Positions 1-5,520 of a stretch of 5,908 nt of DNA are shown here, one piece after another (position 1 is the stretch's first letter; the number at the start of each line of letters is the position of its first letter). A program made the translations under genes and the position numbers. Where the stretch lies: assembly GCA_030616165.1 (NCBI GenBank), contig JAUWXV010000226.1:1-5908 (forward strand), given 5' to 3'. The stretch comes from a bacterium. GTDB lineage: Bacteria > SM23-31 > JAUVVT01. A model generated the notes under the pieces. The model made no database searches and was not told the DNA's origin. It saw nothing but the letters and a program-made list of their open reading frames with translations.

Positions 1-23
1 TTAAAATATGCTTATAACATTTG

Positions 24-51
24 AAATTTGAATTTAGAATTTAGTATTTCT
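24..51. repeat. Short degenerate heptamer repeat (AATTTAG-like)
   Basis: Four adjacent 7-bp units can be read: AAATTTG, AATTTAG, AATTTAG and TATTTCT. Only the middle two are identical. This may be a remnant of a longer heptamer tandem repeat, or chance in AT-rich DNA. Confidence 0.35.
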
Positions 52-220
52 TATTATAGGGATTCACAAAACTATTTTTTTATAAACAATTAAAAATATC
101 ATTGATAACTGTTGTCATTCCCGTGAAAACGGGAATCCATCTGTTTTATCAATACACATTCATAATGGATTCCCACTTTCGTGTGTGTTGCACAACACCG
201 CCGTGTCATTTCGACCGAAG

Positions 221-240
221 TCCCCCGAGTACTCGGGGGA
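221..240. repeat. Perfect 20-bp palindrome inside the insertion
   Basis: TCCCCCGAGT is followed immediately by its exact reverse complement, giving a 10-bp stem with no loop. Its central 12 bases (226-237, CGAGTACTCGGG) recur at 946-957 in another repeat cluster. Confidence 0.8.
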
Positions 241-265
241 CGTAGTGGAGAAATCTCATAACGCT

Positions 266-291
266 TGCTGTAGAAGGTGTTCTTCACCTTC
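266..291. repeat. Hairpin module, copy 1
   Basis: GAAGGTG (273-279) pairs with CACCTTC (285-291) around the loop TTCTT. The 19 bases at 273-291 are identical to 1008-1026. Counting five more matching bases upstream (TGCTG, then two mismatches), 24 of 26 positions agree. A decayed third version is visible at about 4316-4335. Confidence 0.7.
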
Positions 292-449
292 GACCCTCGG
301 GCTTTGCTCGTAATGACAAAAAAAATAGTTCTGCAACATCCACTTTCGTTGGAATGACATACTGGATTATTGTTTTATCATTTAATTTTTTTGTGTCATA
401 ACTGAACTTTTTCCACATTAAGCTGACTAATAAGAAAAATATTTAAAAA

Positions 450-553
450 ACTGCAAAACCAACTCTAAAAATATGGCGTTTTTTATCAAAATTGATAAAA
501 AGTGATGTTTGTAAATACAATAATAACATATTGTTAAAAATCGGTTTTGCAGT
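450..553. repeat. 104-bp AT-rich inverted-repeat element with internal hairpins
   Basis: ACTGCAAAACC (450-460) is the exact reverse complement of GGTTTTGCAGT (543-553). Between these 11-bp arms lie two further hairpins: TTTTTATCAA (480-489) / TTGATAAAAA (492-501) with a 2-base loop, and TAACA (524-528) / TGTTA (532-536). No reading frame spans it. It could be a small MITE (terminal inverted repeats, no clear target duplication) or a structured RNA with a closing stem. It does not fit the integron attC consensus. Confidence 0.5.
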
Positions 554-641
554 AAATTTTTACCATACCTGTAACTTATTACTGTGTAATAATTTACGAG
601 TTTTGTGAATGGCTATATTTCTTATTCTTATTGTTTTGTTT

Positions 642-671
642 TTGTAGATTTCTCTTTTTTTATGGTAAAAT
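642..671 (+). promoter_or_regulatory. Possible promoter for the small membrane-protein gene
   Basis: TTGTAG (642-647) and TAAAAT (666-671) are separated by 18 bp and lie 35 bp before the start codon at 706. The match is modest in a T-rich stretch, so this is a weak prediction. Confidence 0.3.
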
Positions 672-705
672 TTAACAGAAAAGAATAAATTTCAATGAGG
701 TTAAA

Positions 706-903
706 ATGAAGATTTTTGCTGTTATTGTATCAATTCTTTCACTTTTTGGATGCATCTTAATCCCTTTTCTTTCATTCTTTAATGTTGTAAGTTTCGAAAC
801 ATATTTGCGTTGGTTTAATATCGCCAGTCTTTTTTGGTTTTTATCTGCTCCAATTTGGCTGATCCCTAATTTATTTAAAAAGACTGCTGAAAAAGTCAAA
901 TAA
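706..903 (+). CDS. Small two-helix membrane protein of unknown function (65 aa)
   Basis: I do not recognise a named family. The 65-residue product is almost entirely hydrophobic, with two likely membrane helices at about residues 3-26 and 33-56. They are joined by a short loop around SFETY and followed by a basic tail (KK, then KVK). The start is supported by a Shine-Dalgarno-like GAGG at 697-700, five bases before the ATG, which is the clearest ribosome-binding site in the window. An inner-membrane location is inferred from composition; the N-terminus does not look like a cleaved signal peptide. The sugar-kinase gene begins 220 bp downstream on the same strand, but a repeat cluster and a strong promoter lie between them, so cotranscription is doubtful. 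A minus-strand open frame overlaps it and looks like a shadow. Confidence 0.7.
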   Translation: MKIFAVIVSILSLFGCILIPFLSFFNVVSFETYLRWFNIASLFWFLSAPIWLIPNLFKKTAEKVK

Positions 904-919
904 GTAGTTAATCATGAAT

Positions 920-1026
920 GTCATTGCGACCCCGAGAACTCGGGGCGAGTACTCGGGACGACGCCTGCGCAGGCGTGGCAATCTCCTGGTATTTATATTC
1001 TGCTGACGAAGGTGTTCTTCACCTTC
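920..1026. repeat. REP-like mosaic of stacked palindromes
   Basis: The cluster begins GTCATTGCGAC (920-930). It contains four palindromic modules: CCCCGAG (930-936) / CTCGGGG (939-945), the 10-bp palindrome CGAGTACTCG (946-955), the perfect 16-bp palindrome ACGCCTGC/GCAGGCGT (961-976), and the 19-bp hairpin at 1008-1026, identical to 273-291. The block GGCAATCTC (977-985) closes the GTCATTGCGA-type unit. No protein is encoded. Lying between the membrane-protein gene and the kinase promoter, it may attenuate readthrough, but there is no T-tract to call a terminator. Confidence 0.7.
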
Positions 1027-1089
1027 ACCCTTATTAATGTTAAATAAAAGTAATTTTCCTGAAAAGTGTATAAATTTTATAAAAATTTT

Positions 1090-1118
1090 TTGACAATTAG
1101 TATATGAATCACTATATT
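1090..1118 (+). promoter_or_regulatory. Strong predicted promoter of the sugar-kinase gene
   Basis: A perfect TTGACA (1090-1095) is followed, after exactly 17 bp, by TATATT (1113-1118). An A/T-rich UP-like tract (about 1068-1089) precedes it. The same bases also fit the Bacteroidota pattern (TTG, 20 bp, TAnnTTT), as TATATTTA at 1113-1120. The -10 box ends only five bases before the kinase ATG at 1124, so the expected transcription start falls on or next to the start codon. Confidence 0.65.
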
Positions 1119-1123
1119 TAAAA

Positions 1124-2707
1124 ATGAGAAAAAAATTCATCATTGTTCCTGTAGATGGTGCAACAAACATTAAGTTAGAAGTCTTAGATTTTAATACATT
1201 AACAACAGTCCATACAGATAATACAATAAGCCCGACAAAAGAAGTAAAAGGTTTAAAATATAACTGTACCGCTGATGAATTTAAGTGGTTTGATAGGTGT
1301 ATCCGTGCATTGCCCGATGAGTTAAAAAATATTGCTGTCATTTCGCCTGTGGCAAGAGGAGCTTCAGGAGGATTGGTCGGTTTGGATAATACCTTAATTG
1401 AAGTCCCTGGCGGGGGTTTGACATTAGCATATACTCAGGAGTATCCTGAAAGAGTAGAAAATCGTTTTAATGAACTTGCAGGAACCAAAAAAGAATTTTT
1501 TCTCGAAACCGGGTCTATCAGGGATTTCCCCGGCAGTTTGACTCTCACAAAAAGGCTGGTCTTTGAAGAATTAGAAAGGCCCGCCTTACTGAAAAATGCC
1601 GCAGGTTTTGGCACCTACGGTATTTTGATGTCAGGACATTTTCTCGGAGATGATTTCTTAAAAGCAGTAAGAACAGCAGGAAATGAACACAGTTATTGGA
1701 TGGCTCACACCGGGGCAAGGAATATCAATGAGACACCCGGTACACCAAGCAGACTTGCAGAAAAAATTGAATCATTCTGGAGACTGATTCCAAAAGAGTC
1801 CTCTGTTTCTTATAAGGGCATAGGAAATATGCCTCATAATCAGGCAGACTCATTAAAACTTTCTGAGGAAATTCTTGTCGTCAGTGGAGGACATGATACC
1901 TGCTTATCTCATATACCGGTAATGTCCACGTTTTATCAGGTATTTCCTGAAAATGCAGGGAAACCTGTAATACATATAGATGGGGGAACGTGGACGATGA
2001 TTGCTCAGATTGGAGGCGCTTTAACACTCCCTGAAAATGGCTATGAAAGAGATATTATTGTACAGGGAACTATTGATGGAGAACCTGTAGTGACCGCTCG
2101 GTACGGGGGAGGAAGTGATTTCAGATATATCAAAAGTCTTATGGAAAAAAGAGGACAAATCTTCGGAGGACAACTTGATGTAAAACTGCTGGAAAAAGTC
2201 GTTAAAGATGCTGATTGCTTTGTGCTCCCTAATATTCATCCAAACAACTATAAAACCGGTCCATTCCCTGATTTAAAAGGAAGAATTATTAATGAAGATA
2301 CATTCTACAGGTATCCTGATAGAGCACATATTATTGCGAATCTCACTACTGCAGTCACAACAGAACACCAGATTACTTCTATAATAAAAGATAGTGAAAT
2401 TCCAATAGTTCTTACTGCAGGCGGTTCTACAGACCCTTATTTTGGAAGATTGCTTGCAGCACTCACAGCAAGAAAAGTTTACGCCATGTTTGATAAAGAT
2501 GGTAATGCAGTGAGCGAAACAACAACGTTAGGTGCCGCAATTGTAGGTAAAGCCGCATGTCTGAATATGCATCCTTATCAAGTTGACGTAAGCAGTTTGG
2601 GCATTTTATATAGAGAATATAAACCATTTGAAGGGAAAATTGCTGAACAAATTAAGCATTACAGAGAAAACTTGATGAAAGAAATAGGAAAATGGAAAAG
2701 TAAATGA
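1124..2707 (+). CDS. FGGY-family carbohydrate kinase, rhamnulokinase-like
   Basis: A cytoplasmic sugar kinase of the FGGY family (527 aa, near the family's usual 480-530), predicted to phosphorylate a ketose with ATP. Recognisable elements are the N-terminal phosphate loop VDGATN (10-15), the catalytic-base motif SGGHDT (254-259, Asp258), the HIDGGTW strand and turn (284-290) that opens the C-terminal domain, and the nucleotide-binding AGGSTDPYF (432-440) followed by ETTTLGAA (465-472). The HDT and GTW motifs resemble rhamnulokinase, and a rhamnose-type isomerase follows, so L-rhamnulose is the favoured substrate; L-fuculose or another ketose cannot be excluded. Oddly, the Asp of the phosphate loop (DxGTT in relatives) appears shifted by one residue. 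No Shine-Dalgarno precedes the start; the ATG is chosen because it opens the first beta strand and sits just after a strong promoter. Confidence 0.85.
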   Translation: MRKKFIIVPVDGATNIKLEVLDFNTLTTVHTDNTISPTKEVKGLKYNCTADEFKWFDRCIRALPDELKNIAVISPVARGASGGLVGLDNTLIEVPGGGLTLAYTQEYPERVENRFNELAGTKKEFFLETGSIRDFPGSLTLTKRLVFEELERPALLKNAAGFGTYGILMSGHFLGDDFLKAVRTAGNEHSYWMAHTGARNINETPGTPSRLAEKIESFWRLIPKESSVSYKGIGNMPHNQADSLKLSEEILVVSGGHDTCLSHIPVMSTFYQVFPENAGKPVIHIDGGTWTMIAQIGGALTLPENGYERDIIVQGTIDGEPVVTARYGGGSDFRYIKSLMEKRGQIFGGQLDVKLLEKVVKDADCFVLPNIHPNNYKTGPFPDLKGRIINEDTFYRYPDRAHIIANLTTAVTTEHQITSIIKDSEIPIVLTAGGSTDPYFGRLLAALTARKVYAMFDKDGNAVSETTTLGAAIVGKAACLNMHPYQVDVSSLGILYREYKPFEGKIAEQIKHYRENLMKEIGKWKSK

Positions 2708-2814
2708 TTACCCAGGAATTGCAATAATATTTATGATTCATCAACGATTTTCATGTTTTAAGGAATAAGTAACCTATTTTAAAAAGTCAAGTTTTTATGA
2801 AACACACTTCAATT

Positions 2815-2839
2815 GTCATTCCTGCGAAAGCAGGAATCC
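2815..2839. repeat. REP-like hairpin
   Basis: GTC precedes the stem ATTCCTGC (2818-2825) / GCAGGAAT (2830-2837), closed by a GAAA loop, and CC follows it. This is the same family as the unit at 114-140, with GTCATTCC at the start and GGAATCCA at the end. Confidence 0.75.
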
Positions 2840-2850
2840 AGTAATATTGC

Positions 2851-2878
2851 TCTCTGTCCCGCAAATGCGGGACAGAGA
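2851..2878. repeat. Strong 13-bp hairpin in the kinase-isomerase spacer
   Basis: TCTCTGTCCCGCA (2851-2863) pairs perfectly with TGCGGGACAGAGA (2866-2878) around two bases. The stem is long enough to stall or protect RNA. It has no T-tract on either strand, so I do not call it an intrinsic terminator. It could stabilise the kinase mRNA 3' end or lower expression of the isomerase relative to the kinase. Confidence 0.65.
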
Positions 2879-2973
2879 AAATGAGTAAAATCAAGTATTT
2901 TCATGTTTTGTGGCGCTCTGAAGGAGCATGAGTGTTTATTATGAAAACAAAAAAAGATGGATAAGTAAAAAAA

Positions 2974-4227
2974 ATGGCACATAATCTAAATAAAATAATA
3001 ACAAAAGGATTGGATTCCTTGAAAGCGACATTCGGGGAGGAATCTATTGAGAAAGCGATTGCTCATACAAAAAGATTTATGGTCGAAATCCCTGGCTGGC
3101 AGGTCTGGGAAGGTTTTGGAGGAGGTGGAAGATTTGAAGGAGAAACAACCGGCGGTGGAGCAAGAAACACTGAAGAAATTGCGCAGGATATTGGTTTCAT
3201 TCATCAGTTAACAAAGTCAACTCCTGATGTTGGCATTCATATACTATGGTTTTTATCAAAGGACGGCATTACCGGTGACTTCGAAATTGCAAGGAAAGTA
3301 AAAGAAGAACTTGAAAATAATGGTATCAGAATGGGCTCAATAAGTCCAACATATTTTTTATCGGGTTCAGAAGATGGAAGTTTTACATCGCAGCAACCTG
3401 CAGCAAGAAAAAGATACATAGAGCAGACCCTACTCGGTGCAAAAATTGCCGCAGAACTTTCAAACGGTCTTTTGACATTATGGTTTCCTGACGGAACAAA
3501 CTATCCCGGACAAAGAGAACTCCAGCAAAAAATTGAATTGATGATGGATTGTATTACGGAATTCTGGGAACGAGTGCCTGAGGATACAAAAAGTAAACTG
3601 AATAAGGTCTTATTTGAGTATAAACTATTTGAGCCGGGAACATACAGCACAACTATCCCCGACTGGGGAACTGCACGAGAGTTATCTCGATTAATTGGGG
3701 AAAAAGGTGGTGTTCTTGTAGATTTAGGTCATCATCATCACGGCACAAATATTGAGCAAATCGTTGCCGCATTGATTTCATTCGGTATCCCTGGCGGTTT
3801 TCATTTTAATACCAGGTATGCAGCGGATGATGACCATTCTGTGCAGGCAGATTATCTACTGGCGAAAATCTTTTATGAACTCATCAAGGGGGATGTTATA
3901 TATAATGAAAATCCATCGAAAAATTGGGCTTATGCACTTGACCAGATGGTAAGAGCAGAACAGCGAATACCATCTATACTGAAATCAATCGATGCATTAA
4001 AAAGGTCAATTGCAAAGGCAGTTCTAATTGATGGCATTTCATTGGGCGGTTATCAAGAGAAAAAAGACATTATCGGTGCCAGTGTTGAATTCGAAAAAGC
4101 ACTGTTACACACTGATACTGGACCAATTGTGATGGAGTCATACAGAAGACAGGGACTCCACCCCGTCCCATTAACCGTCTACCACGAAAGCGGCTATCAG
4201 ACAAAAATCGAGCAAGAAAGACGATAA
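2974..4227 (+). CDS. rhaI: L-rhamnose isomerase, RhaI (Pseudomonas stutzeri) type
   Basis: A cytoplasmic TIM-barrel sugar isomerase (417 aa; relatives about 430) that converts L-rhamnose to L-rhamnulose. Known relatives also accept L-mannose and D-allose. Signature stretches are LWFPDGTNYPGQ (169-180), FEYKLFEP (214-221), VLVDLGHHHHGTN (247-259), GGFHFN (274-279), ADDDH (284-288) and the end YHESGYQTKIEQERR (403-417). Aligned by memory to the P. stutzeri enzyme, all metal ligands are in register: Glu215, Asp250, His277 and Asp323 for one site, and His253, Asp285 and Asp287 for the other. After Asp323-Gln324 the usual His-Asn is replaced by Met-Val, so specificity may differ. The start has only a weak purine-rich region upstream (GGATAAG, 2959-2965). 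It follows the kinase on the same strand after 266 bp; together they give the first two steps of rhamnose breakdown. Confidence 0.88.
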   Translation: MAHNLNKIITKGLDSLKATFGEESIEKAIAHTKRFMVEIPGWQVWEGFGGGGRFEGETTGGGARNTEEIAQDIGFIHQLTKSTPDVGIHILWFLSKDGITGDFEIARKVKEELENNGIRMGSISPTYFLSGSEDGSFTSQQPAARKRYIEQTLLGAKIAAELSNGLLTLWFPDGTNYPGQRELQQKIELMMDCITEFWERVPEDTKSKLNKVLFEYKLFEPGTYSTTIPDWGTARELSRLIGEKGGVLVDLGHHHHGTNIEQIVAALISFGIPGGFHFNTRYAADDDHSVQADYLLAKIFYELIKGDVIYNENPSKNWAYALDQMVRAEQRIPSILKSIDALKRSIAKAVLIDGISLGGYQEKKDIIGASVEFEKALLHTDTGPIVMESYRRQGLHPVPLTVYHESGYQTKIEQERR

Positions 4228-4232
4228 TGGTA

Positions 4233-4254
4233 GGTCAGACATTCCTGTCTGACC
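4233..4254 (+). repeat. Hairpin just after the isomerase stop codon
   Basis: GGTCAGACA (4233-4241) pairs with TGTCTGACC (4246-4254) around TTCC, six bases past the stop codon. Its position suggests an mRNA 3'-end structure, but it is followed by ATATGAAAC rather than a run of T, so a terminator role is uncertain. Confidence 0.55.
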
Positions 4255-4270
4255 ATATGAAACATAATTT

Positions 4271-4304
4271 TGTAGGGGCACAGCGCCGCTGTGCCCTTTC
4301 TAAC
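4271..4304. repeat. 34-bp palindromic repeat, copy 1
   Basis: The stem GGGCACAGCG (4276-4285) pairs with CGCTGTGCCC (4287-4296) around one base, followed by TTTCTAAC. The whole 34 bases recur at 4537-4570 with a single difference (G at 4278, T at 4544). Confidence 0.8.
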
Positions 4305-4371
4305 CTTCCTGCGGTTGAGGGTATTCTTCACTTCGAATATCTAACGTTGCTCACAATAACATCTCTCATTA

Positions 4372-4393
4372 ACCCCTGACTTCAGTCAGGGGT
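4372..4393. repeat. 10-bp-stem hairpin
   Basis: ACCCCTGACT (4372-4381) pairs perfectly with AGTCAGGGGT (4384-4393) around TC. No T-tract is adjacent. Confidence 0.6.
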
Positions 4394-4432
4394 ACATGAA
4401 ATATTAAAAAAACCCCCCTTAATAATCCTACC

Positions 4433-4482
4433 TGTCATTACCCCTGTCCTGCCCTGGAGGGAACCGTAGTGGAGAAATCTCA
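4433..4482. repeat. REP-like unit related to the insertion at 183-339
   Basis: It opens with GTCATTACC and ends with CGTAGTGGAGAAATCTCA (4465-4482). The latter is an 18-bp exact match to 241-258. The middle differs: instead of a perfect palindrome it carries an imperfect CCTGCCCTGGAGGGA stretch. Confidence 0.65.
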
Positions 4483-4536
4483 ATCCAACTGCAGGTCCCT
4501 AAAATTCACAATACCTTTACAAAAAAATCACCGCCC

Positions 4537-4570
4537 TGTAGGGTCACAGCGCCGCTGTGCCCTTTCTAAC
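4537..4570. repeat. 34-bp palindromic repeat, copy 2
   Basis: It is 33/34 identical to 4271-4304, in the same orientation, 266 bp away. On the minus strand it lies downstream of the nucleotidyltransferase gene. A T-tract (A run at 4521-4527 on the + strand) follows on that strand only after about 13 bases, which is too far for a standard terminator. Confidence 0.8.
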
Positions 4571-4672
4571 TGGTATTTGATCAGACGTTTGGAATTAAAC
4601 GGATTCGGATGATTTTGGTATGATTTAAGAAATAGTGGTTGTTCTATTCTATCGGTATAAACAATCTGTGAT

Positions 4673-5263
4673 TCAACATAGGTTTTTAAAAAGAATTTGT
4701 AATTTATTTATAATATTAGTTGTTCCTTTTTCTTTACATAATGGTGACAATTGTTCAATTATAAAGTCAATATTAAGATTTTTACCTTGCCGAACAATAA
4801 TTCCTTCAACATCCATCCAATCTTTTGTTCGATCTGCAAATGCTTTAAGTATAATAAGGTCTTCGGCAGAACAAGTCATTAATCTACAATCAGGATGAAA
4901 AGAAAAAAAAGTTGCTCCTTTAATCATTTGTTCTTCAAATTGTAAACCTGATAGTGATATATCAACTGATACATCATTTGAAGCATATAACAATAATACT
5001 CTGTTAGCAAGTGCAAAATTATAGGCGTCAGATATTCGGGAACGATAACTTCTTAATAAATCTTTGCTATATTTACCTTCGTTACCAAATCCACACAATA
5101 GACAAAGGTCAATATCTTGAGTCATTCTTATTTCACCCCATCGAAGTACTGCCAATCCACCTATAAAACAAAATTGCCATTTGTTTTCTTCCATTGTGTT
5201 TTGTAATTCCAATCCTGCTTTAAATAAAGGATTTATAGTTTCTTGTTTGTTTGACTCTATCAT
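4673..5263 (-). CDS. AbiEii-like nucleotidyltransferase (possible toxin of a two-gene unit)
   Basis: A 196-aa protein of the nucleotidyltransferase fold. The core motif is GG at residues 35-36, followed by the metal-binding pair D50-I-D52 in MTQDIDL and a probable third acidic residue, D101, in VSVDISLSG. The C-terminal block CSAEDLIILKAFADRTKDWMDVEGI (131-155) is characteristic of AbiEii-type and related proteins; AbiE toxins are reported to transfer nucleotides to RNA. It starts two bases after the stop of the small gene upstream on the same strand. There is no Shine-Dalgarno, so translational coupling is likely. Its GC content is low, about 28% in lines counted by eye against about 43% in a sampled stretch of the kinase gene, which suggests transfer. 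The target and whether it is toxic cannot be told from sequence; a housekeeping or orphan transferase remains possible. Confidence 0.75.
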   Translation of the reverse strand: MIESNKQETINPLFKAGLELQNTMEENKWQFCFIGGLAVLRWGEIRMTQDIDLCLLCGFGNEGKYSKDLLRSYRSRISDAYNFALANRVLLLYASNDVSVDISLSGLQFEEQMIKGATFFSFHPDCRLMTCSAEDLIILKAFADRTKDWMDVEGIIVRQGKNLNIDFIIEQLSPLCKEKGTTNIINKLQILFKNLC

Positions 5264-5265
5264 TT

Positions 5266-5508
5266 TTATTTTTTTAATTGCCGTTTTTTCATTTTCATAA
5301 AAATTTTCTGTTGCTCGATTAATCCGCTATCAAAACGTATCTTTCTATGGTTGAATGCATACTCCAACATCTCATTAATTAACATTTGATTCCTTTGATA
5401 ATAATCTTTAGATTGCAGTTCACTACGTTTCACCCTTTCTAAAGAAATACTCGCTTTCTTCCAAATATTTACCCACTTTATTATTTCTTTATTATTACTA
5501 TTTTTCAT
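5266..5508 (-). CDS. Small helical partner protein of the nucleotidyltransferase (80 aa)
   Basis: An 80-residue, lysine-rich, probably alpha-helical protein. From memory it resembles small proteins often encoded just upstream of AbiEii-like nucleotidyltransferases, with a pattern of WxxxWKKAxxxLExxKRxEL near the N-terminus (residues 12-31 here) and SGLIEQQKIFMKM near the end (61-73). The operon is tight: its stop codon lies two bases before the transferase start codon. By analogy with two-gene toxin-antitoxin arrangements it could be the antitoxin or a substrate-presenting partner, but no DNA-binding or known antitoxin domain is evident. The ATG at 5506-5508 has no Shine-Dalgarno. GC is about 30% in counted lines, like the transferase. 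The gene is probably real, because the residue pattern, composition and spacing fit together. Confidence 0.65.
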   Translation of the reverse strand: MKNSNNKEIIKWVNIWKKASISLERVKRSELQSKDYYQRNQMLINEMLEYAFNHRKIRFDSGLIEQQKIFMKMKKRQLKK

Positions 5509-5520
5509 TGTAAGAAATGT

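Larger units (their letters stand above)
183..339. mobile_element. MITE-like 157-bp insertion with inverted ends and 10-bp target duplication
   Basis: The 10-mer CCACTTTCGT occurs at 173-182 and again at 340-349, directly bracketing this segment, as a target-site duplication would. Just inside are inverted ends: TGTTGCACAAC at 186-196 and GTTCTGCAACA at 328-338, which match at 10 of 11 positions. The interior has no coding capacity. It is built of palindromes: TGTCATT (204-210) pairs with AATGACA (312-318) and encloses a perfect 20-bp palindrome (221-240), the block CGTAGTGGAGAAATCTCA (241-258) and a hairpin (273-291). A non-autonomous element mobilised by a transposase in trans is the simplest reading. 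A 10-bp duplication would suit an IS4-like transposase, but that is inference and no transposase is in the window. Confidence 0.6.
114..359. repeat. REP-like inverted pair, interrupted by an insertion
   Basis: The left unit (114-140) is a hairpin with stem ATTCCCG (117-123) / CGGGAAT (130-136), opening with GTCATT and closing with ATCCAT. The right unit is an inverted copy. It starts with ATGGATTCCC at 165-174, the exact reverse complement of GGGAATCCAT at 131-140, runs to 182, and resumes at 350-359 with TGGAATGACA. When the 167 bases from 183 to 349 are removed, the right unit becomes a 27-bp copy that matches the left unit at about 22 of 27 positions in inverted orientation. The pair therefore looks like a BIME-type (two REPs head to head) repeat that was later split. 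Confidence 0.75.
1..705. other. Gene-free, repeat-rich region at the left edge
   Basis: No credible coding region is seen on either strand. The only open frame of note, on the minus strand at 99-287, is read through palindromic repeats. The region holds a short heptamer tract (24-51), a split REP-like inverted pair (114-359), a MITE-like insertion inside it (183-339), a hairpin-rich inverted-repeat element (450-553) and a possible promoter for the gene at 706. The stretches 360-449 and 554-641 are AT-rich and show nothing further that I can support. Confidence 0.7.
2741..2909. repeat. Imperfect 19-bp direct repeats flanking the hairpin cluster
   Basis: The 19-mers at 2741-2759 and 2891-2909 agree at 17 of 19 positions, both starting TCAA and ending ATTTTCATGTTTT. 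They bracket the two hairpins at 2815-2839 and 2851-2878. They could be a local duplication, the traces of an insertion, or binding sites. Their spacing of 150 bp is compatible with any of these. Confidence 0.45.
4228..4672. other. Gene-free spacer between convergent genes
   Basis: This 445-bp spacer separates the + strand isomerase from the - strand nucleotidyltransferase. It contains only palindromic repeats: hairpins at 4233-4254 and 4372-4393, a 34-bp repeat pair (4271-4304 and 4537-4570) and a decayed GTCATT/GTGGAGAAATCTC unit (4433-4482). No convincing intrinsic terminator with an adjacent T-tract is seen. The hairpins are the only candidates for ending the two convergent transcripts. 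In 4571-4672 I see nothing further. Confidence 0.65.

Noticed and set aside
99-287. Minus-strand 62-aa open frame
   Set aside because: It runs through the REP-like pair and the MITE-like insertion. The product has no recognisable pattern and the frame is explained by the repeats.
70-330. 12-bp inverted match AACTATTTTTTT (70-81) with 319-330
   Set aside because: It extends the right end of the insertion, but at the left it lies outside the target duplication. A run of A/T this long can match by chance.
450-553. Integron attC site
   Set aside because: The arms do not carry the RYYYAAC and GTTRRRY core motifs, and no cassette array or integrase is present.
871-1341. Minus-strand 156-aa open frame
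   Set aside because: It crosses the repeat mosaic, the kinase promoter and the kinase start, overlapping the real gene in antisense. The product looks like low-complexity shadow sequence.
2851-2878. Intrinsic terminator after the kinase gene
   Set aside because: The stem is strong, but no T-tract follows on either strand.
2928-2984. Possible 18-codon leader peptide before the isomerase
   Set aside because: AAGGAG at 2921-2926 is only one base from the ATG at 2928, too close for normal initiation. The overlap with the isomerase start is suggestive, but the peptide has no features.
4635-4898. Plus-strand 87-aa open frame
   Set aside because: It is antisense to the conserved C-terminal block of the nucleotidyltransferase, which is clearly the coding strand.
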